From: Ruminococcus sp.
GTDB lineage: Bacteria > Bacillota > Clostridia > Oscillospirales > Ruminococcaceae
NCBI GenBank assembly: GCA_014799675.1
Contig: JAAVHM010000112.1
Coordinates: 1-24,883, forward strand
DNA: 24,883 nucleotides
Direction: 5' to 3'
In this document: piece after piece, positions 22,720-24,883 of the stretch
How the letters are laid out: each line of letters begins with the position of its first letter
Position numbering within the stretch: position 1 is the first letter of the stretch
The notes under the pieces: generated by a model
Database searches by the model: none
Told to the model about the DNA's origin: nothing
The model's input: only the letters and a program-made list of their open reading frames with translations
Position numbers and translations under genes: made by a program

Positions 22720-22936
22720 CTGAAACAACCTCGTTTATTATTTCTTTGAATGAAGAGTACCGCTTGTATTTCTGTGGGTCTGATTTCATTTCGTCAAATT
22801 CTGCAAACGCTTCAATCGTGTCGGCGTTAGGTATGCTTTCTTTTTGGGAATATCCTTTAAGAAGCATTATTAATCCCTCTACCTGCTCATCCGACAAAGA
22901 ATTGATAAGGTCAATAGCGTATTCTCTTGTGCTCAT
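22712..22936 (-). CDS. Antitoxin of the YafQ-type pair
   Basis: A 74-residue acidic protein opening STREYAIDLINSLSDEQVEGL, which is common to antitoxins paired with RelE/YafQ-like toxins in Clostridia. The C-terminal part (EFDEMKSDPQKYKRYSSFKEIINEVVSDV) would wrap the toxin. No clear ribbon-helix-helix is visible, so how it binds DNA is uncertain. GAAAGGAG (22945-22952) lies 8 nt before ATG 22936. The frame is open further upstream (to 23173) but without a start signal. It precedes and overlaps the toxin. Confidence 0.88.
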   Translation of the reverse strand: MSTREYAIDLINSLSDEQVEGLIMLLKGYSQKESIPNADTIEAFAEFDEMKSDPQKYKRYSSFKEIINEVVSDV

Positions 22937-22958
22937 AAGATCAGCTCCTTTCAGTAAT

Positions 22959-22987
22959 ATTATATACCAATTTATGCGGCAAGTCAA
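22959..22987 (-). promoter_or_regulatory. Sigma-A promoter of the toxin-antitoxin pair
   Basis: Minus strand: TTGACT (22982-22987), 17 bp, TATAAT (22959-22964), ending only about 20 bp before the antitoxin ATG, so the leader is very short. Confidence 0.7.
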
Positions 22988-23016
22988 TTGCTGCGTAATA
23001 AATCTTAAAAAAGATA

Positions 23017-23045
23017 TTGCAAAATGTGCGGAATTGTGATATACT
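23017..23045 (+). promoter_or_regulatory. Sigma-A promoter of the U32-like gene
   Basis: TTGCAA (23017-23022), 17 bp, TATACT (23040-23045), divergent from the toxin-antitoxin promoter 30 bp away. Confidence 0.65.
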
Positions 23046-23077
23046 ATACTTAAAATATAAAAATTATGGAGGTCAAT

Positions 23078-24004
23078 ATGGAGATCGGTTTTCACATTCC
23101 TGACTTTGGCGCGCATTTTCGCTTGAATAATATCCTTGTTAATATGATTGAAAAAAAGCCCGAATACTTTCACGATGGTCTTAAAATCGTATCTGTTTTT
23201 GGAGCATTTCCAAGTTCTGTTTGGAACGGAGGAAGATATTTCGGAGGAAGTGCCGAAATGCAGTCAATAAAGGATATTATCCAAGTGTTTAACGATAAGG
23301 GAATACCATTAAGATTTACATTTACAAATCCTCTTATCAAAGAGGAGCATTTAGGTGACAGTTATTGCAACCAAATATTAAGAGCTGCAAACAACGGTTT
23401 TAACGAGGTAATTGTAATGTCTCCGATTTTGGAGAAGTATATCAGGGATAATTACCCCAAATTTCCCATAACGTCCTCTACCTGCAAGCAGATAGAGGAT
23501 ATGGACGGCGTAAATGCCGAGCTTAAAAAGGACTATAAATATGTTGTTCTGGATTATAATTGGAATAATAAGTTCGATATGCTGGAAAAAATAAGTAAAG
23601 AGGACAGGGGCAGGTGTGAGATTTTGGTAAATGCCTGCTGTAATCCCCACTGCGAACGCAGAGGTGAACATTATCGTCAGATAGGAGAGCAGCATATCAA
23701 AGGTTGGGAACACAGTAAAAATCCTTTGAACAAAACACCTTTAGAGTATGAGGATTTTATATGTCCCTGCATGAAAAGAGGAATTTATGATATTACAGAC
23801 CTTGAAACATATATTTCTCCTGAAGATATAATAAACAAGTATGTTCCTATGGGATTTAAAAATTTTAAGCTTGAGGGACGAACATCTTCGGATATAAATC
23901 TTCTTGAAACTTATGTTTTTTATATGGTAAAACCTGAGTTCCGTGATAAAGCACGGTTTGAAATGCTAAATGCGCTTACACAAAAGATAAAATATTTTAT
24001 GTAA
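23078..24004 (+). CDS. U32-peptidase-like Fe-S protein (tentative)
   Basis: 308 residues. The first about 170 residues look like a TIM-barrel with strands such as PLRFTFTNP and FNEVIVMSPILEKYI; the later part has clustered cysteines (STCKQ, NACCNPHCERRG, ICPCMKRG) and the FKNFKLEGR motif close to the C-terminus. This combination resembles the U32 peptidase/UbiU-UbiV-RlhA group, whose members use cysteines to bind an iron-sulfur cluster and act in RNA or quinone hydroxylation, but the assignment is from overall resemblance. GGAGG (23068-23072) fixes the start at ATG 23078. It is followed by a terminator. Confidence 0.75.
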   Translation: MEIGFHIPDFGAHFRLNNILVNMIEKKPEYFHDGLKIVSVFGAFPSSVWNGGRYFGGSAEMQSIKDIIQVFNDKGIPLRFTFTNPLIKEEHLGDSYCNQILRAANNGFNEVIVMSPILEKYIRDNYPKFPITSSTCKQIEDMDGVNAELKKDYKYVVLDYNWNNKFDMLEKISKEDRGRCEILVNACCNPHCERRGEHYRQIGEQHIKGWEHSKNPLNKTPLEYEDFICPCMKRGIYDITDLETYISPEDIINKYVPMGFKNFKLEGRTSSDINLLETYVFYMVKPEFRDKARFEMLNALTQKIKYFM

Positions 24005-24027
24005 GAATTTTACAGATAAATCAGAAA

Positions 24028-24062
24028 GACCGCATGGATTTTATACCATGCGGTCATTTTTT
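24028..24062. terminator. Rho-independent terminator
   Basis: GACCGCATGG (24028-24037) pairs with CCATGCGGTC (24046-24055), followed by ATTTTTT. It abuts the convergent CarD-like gene's stop and may serve both directions. Confidence 0.9.
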
Positions 24063-24573
24063 ATGCTATTTCAGCGGCAAGCCTTCTCTGAATAAAATCG
24101 CTGACGTCGTTTTCCTTTATCCCGAGGACGAAAGCGAATTCCCGATTTATCAAATGCTCTGCGGCAGAGAACGCTCTCTCGTCTGCGGCAACAAGACGCT
24201 TTCCATTGGCTGAAAGCTTGCTTCGCTCGTCGTAAATGGTTTTCATCATGCCTATCATTACTGGAATGTCGTCGCTTTTCAGCACGGCTTCAAAATAGTC
24301 CTTGCGCTCGTTTTTGTCGGTGTACCACGTCCCCGAAGCGTTGGGCATACTGTCTATCATTTTGTATATTTCGTCCTTTGTAAGAAGCCGTCTCGCCTTG
24401 CTTTCAAGGTATTCCGAGGGGATATAGTACGCCGAATTCACAGCGTCCACAGGAATAAGCTTGCAGTATTCCTTTTTGGAAACTCCGTCGAAGCACCTTT
24501 CCGAACGCTCGTCGATCCTGCAAATCTCTCCCGAACAGTAAACAACATATTCGCCGATATTAAAATTAAGCAT
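24061..24573 (-). CDS. CarD-family transcriptional regulator
   Basis: 170 residues. The N-terminal half (residues about 1-60, FNIGEYVVYCSGEICRIDE, then YCKLIPVDAVNSAYYIPSE) matches the CarD/TRCF RNA polymerase-interacting Tudor-like domain, in which the first strands bind the beta subunit. The C-terminal half is helical and basic (KNERKDYFEAVLKSDD, MKTIYDERSKL), the layout of CarD/CdnL proteins that stabilise the open promoter complex. GAAAGGAG (24579-24586) lies 5 nt before the ATG. It stands alone, with an AT-rich 266-bp region upstream. Confidence 0.85.
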   Translation of the reverse strand: MLNFNIGEYVVYCSGEICRIDERSERCFDGVSKKEYCKLIPVDAVNSAYYIPSEYLESKARRLLTKDEIYKMIDSMPNASGTWYTDKNERKDYFEAVLKSDDIPVMIGMMKTIYDERSKLSANGKRLVAADERAFSAAEHLINREFAFVLGIKENDVSDFIQRRLAAEIA

Positions 24574-24773
24574 AAACGCTCCTTTCTCAACTTGGGTATA
24601 TCAATTCCTTTATTAATTGTAACATAATTTGCACCTTTTTTCAAAGGCACTTTTGCACAATTTTCATTGGGGTTTGGTTTGTTGAAAATTACTATAGTCA
24701 ATTTTGTGAAAAATATATTATTTTGTAAAACAATTTTACTGCAATCTGACAAAATATCAAATATTAAAATCTT

Positions 24774-24795
24774 TTTGTCAAATATACTTGACAAA
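24774..24795. promoter_or_regulatory. Perfect inverted repeat, putative operator
   Basis: TTTGTCAA (24774-24781), 6 bp, TTGACAAA (24788-24795). It overlaps the -35 TTGACA of the XRE promoter, the place expected for an autorepressor site. Confidence 0.6.
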
Positions 24796-24816
24796 TTGTA
24801 AGCTGTATGATATCAT
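24788..24816 (+). promoter_or_regulatory. Sigma-A promoter of the XRE gene
   Basis: Perfect TTGACA (24788-24793), 17 bp, TATCAT (24811-24816). Confidence 0.7.
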
Positions 24817-24839
24817 TAATACAAACAGGAGGCGATACG

Positions 24840-24883
24840 GTGGCAAAGAACTTAAAATTAAAATCCGCAAGGGCGGCAATGGA
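24840..24883 (+). CDS. XRE-family regulator, N-terminus only (partial)
   Basis: A GTG start with AGGAGG (24827-24832) seven nt upstream opens MAKNLKLKSARAAM before the window ends. This is a common N-terminus of short Cro/CI-type regulators in Clostridia (arm before the first helix). The promoter and the inverted repeat directly upstream support a self-regulating DNA-binding protein. Only 14 full codons are visible, so the rest is unknown. Confidence 0.7.
   Translation, partial: MAKNLKLKSARAAM

Larger units (their letters stand above)
24574..24839. other. AT-rich divergent intergenic region
   Basis: 266 bp between the CarD-like gene and the XRE gene. It carries the XRE promoter and a perfect inverted repeat, plus several TGACAAA-like words (for example 24747-24753). 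No clear promoter for the CarD-like gene was identified with confidence. Confidence 0.5.

Noticed and set aside
22937..23173. N-terminal extension of the antitoxin frame
   Set aside because: The promoter and a well-spaced SD lie inside the extension, so the start is at 22936.

Overview
The window looks like a chromosomal stretch from a low-to-mid GC Gram-positive anaerobe of the class Clostridia, most likely a gut Oscillospiraceae/Ruminococcus-like bacterium. This is inferred from strong AGGAGG-type ribosome sites, near-consensus sigma-A promoters with 17-bp spacers, lipoproteins with short lipoboxes, a BspA-type LRR protein and a frameshift-free prfB. No rRNA, tRNA, CRISPR array, prophage or transposase gene was seen. 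There is no gene-free stretch over 300 bp; the longest gaps are about 180-270 bp and hold promoters, terminators and repeats.

Left part (1-4979): the end of one ABC half-exporter and a complete partner, together an asymmetric heterodimer with one degenerate ATP site; a leucine-rich-repeat protein; a small unknown protein; and a GH113-like cytoplasmic glycosidase.

Polyamine block (about 5090-12294): a consensus promoter leads into speD (AdoMet decarboxylase), a small lipoprotein gene, speA (PLP arginine decarboxylase), two small membrane-protein genes, speE (spermidine synthase), speB (agmatinase) and a ClC chloride transporter gene. Together these encode arginine -> agmatine -> putrescine -> spermidine plus the decarboxylated-AdoMet supply. 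The ClC gene lies directly behind speB. The gaps in this block hold a heptamer-repeat palindrome before speA, a possible structured leader before speE and a MITE-like nested palindrome before speB.

Middle part (12295-19048): a tandem pair of paralogous two-TM proteins with a duplicated leader; a GNAT acetyltransferase, a DUF4299-like protein and a GyrI-like effector-binding protein ending at a clear terminator; a membrane protein whose 3' half is strikingly AT-rich; prfB (RF2); and an aminoglycoside-phosphotransferase-like protein.

Right part (19049-24883): a lipoprotein gene behind a promoter with phased TGTAACC boxes; ttcA-type tRNA thiolase; an XRE regulator divergent from an unlisted 30-codon hydrophobic peptide ORF with its own promoter; fba (class II aldolase, minus strand); a YafQ-type toxin-antitoxin pair (minus strand); a cysteine-rich U32-like protein; a CarD-like regulator (minus strand); and the first codons of another XRE regulator behind a promoter overlapped by a perfect inverted repeat.

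Most entries are ordinary housekeeping or metabolic genes. The least explained signals are the small hydrophobic peptide/XRE locus, the phased operator at 19094-19141, the triplicated N-terminus of SpeA, the polyamine-ClC linkage and the nested repeats.
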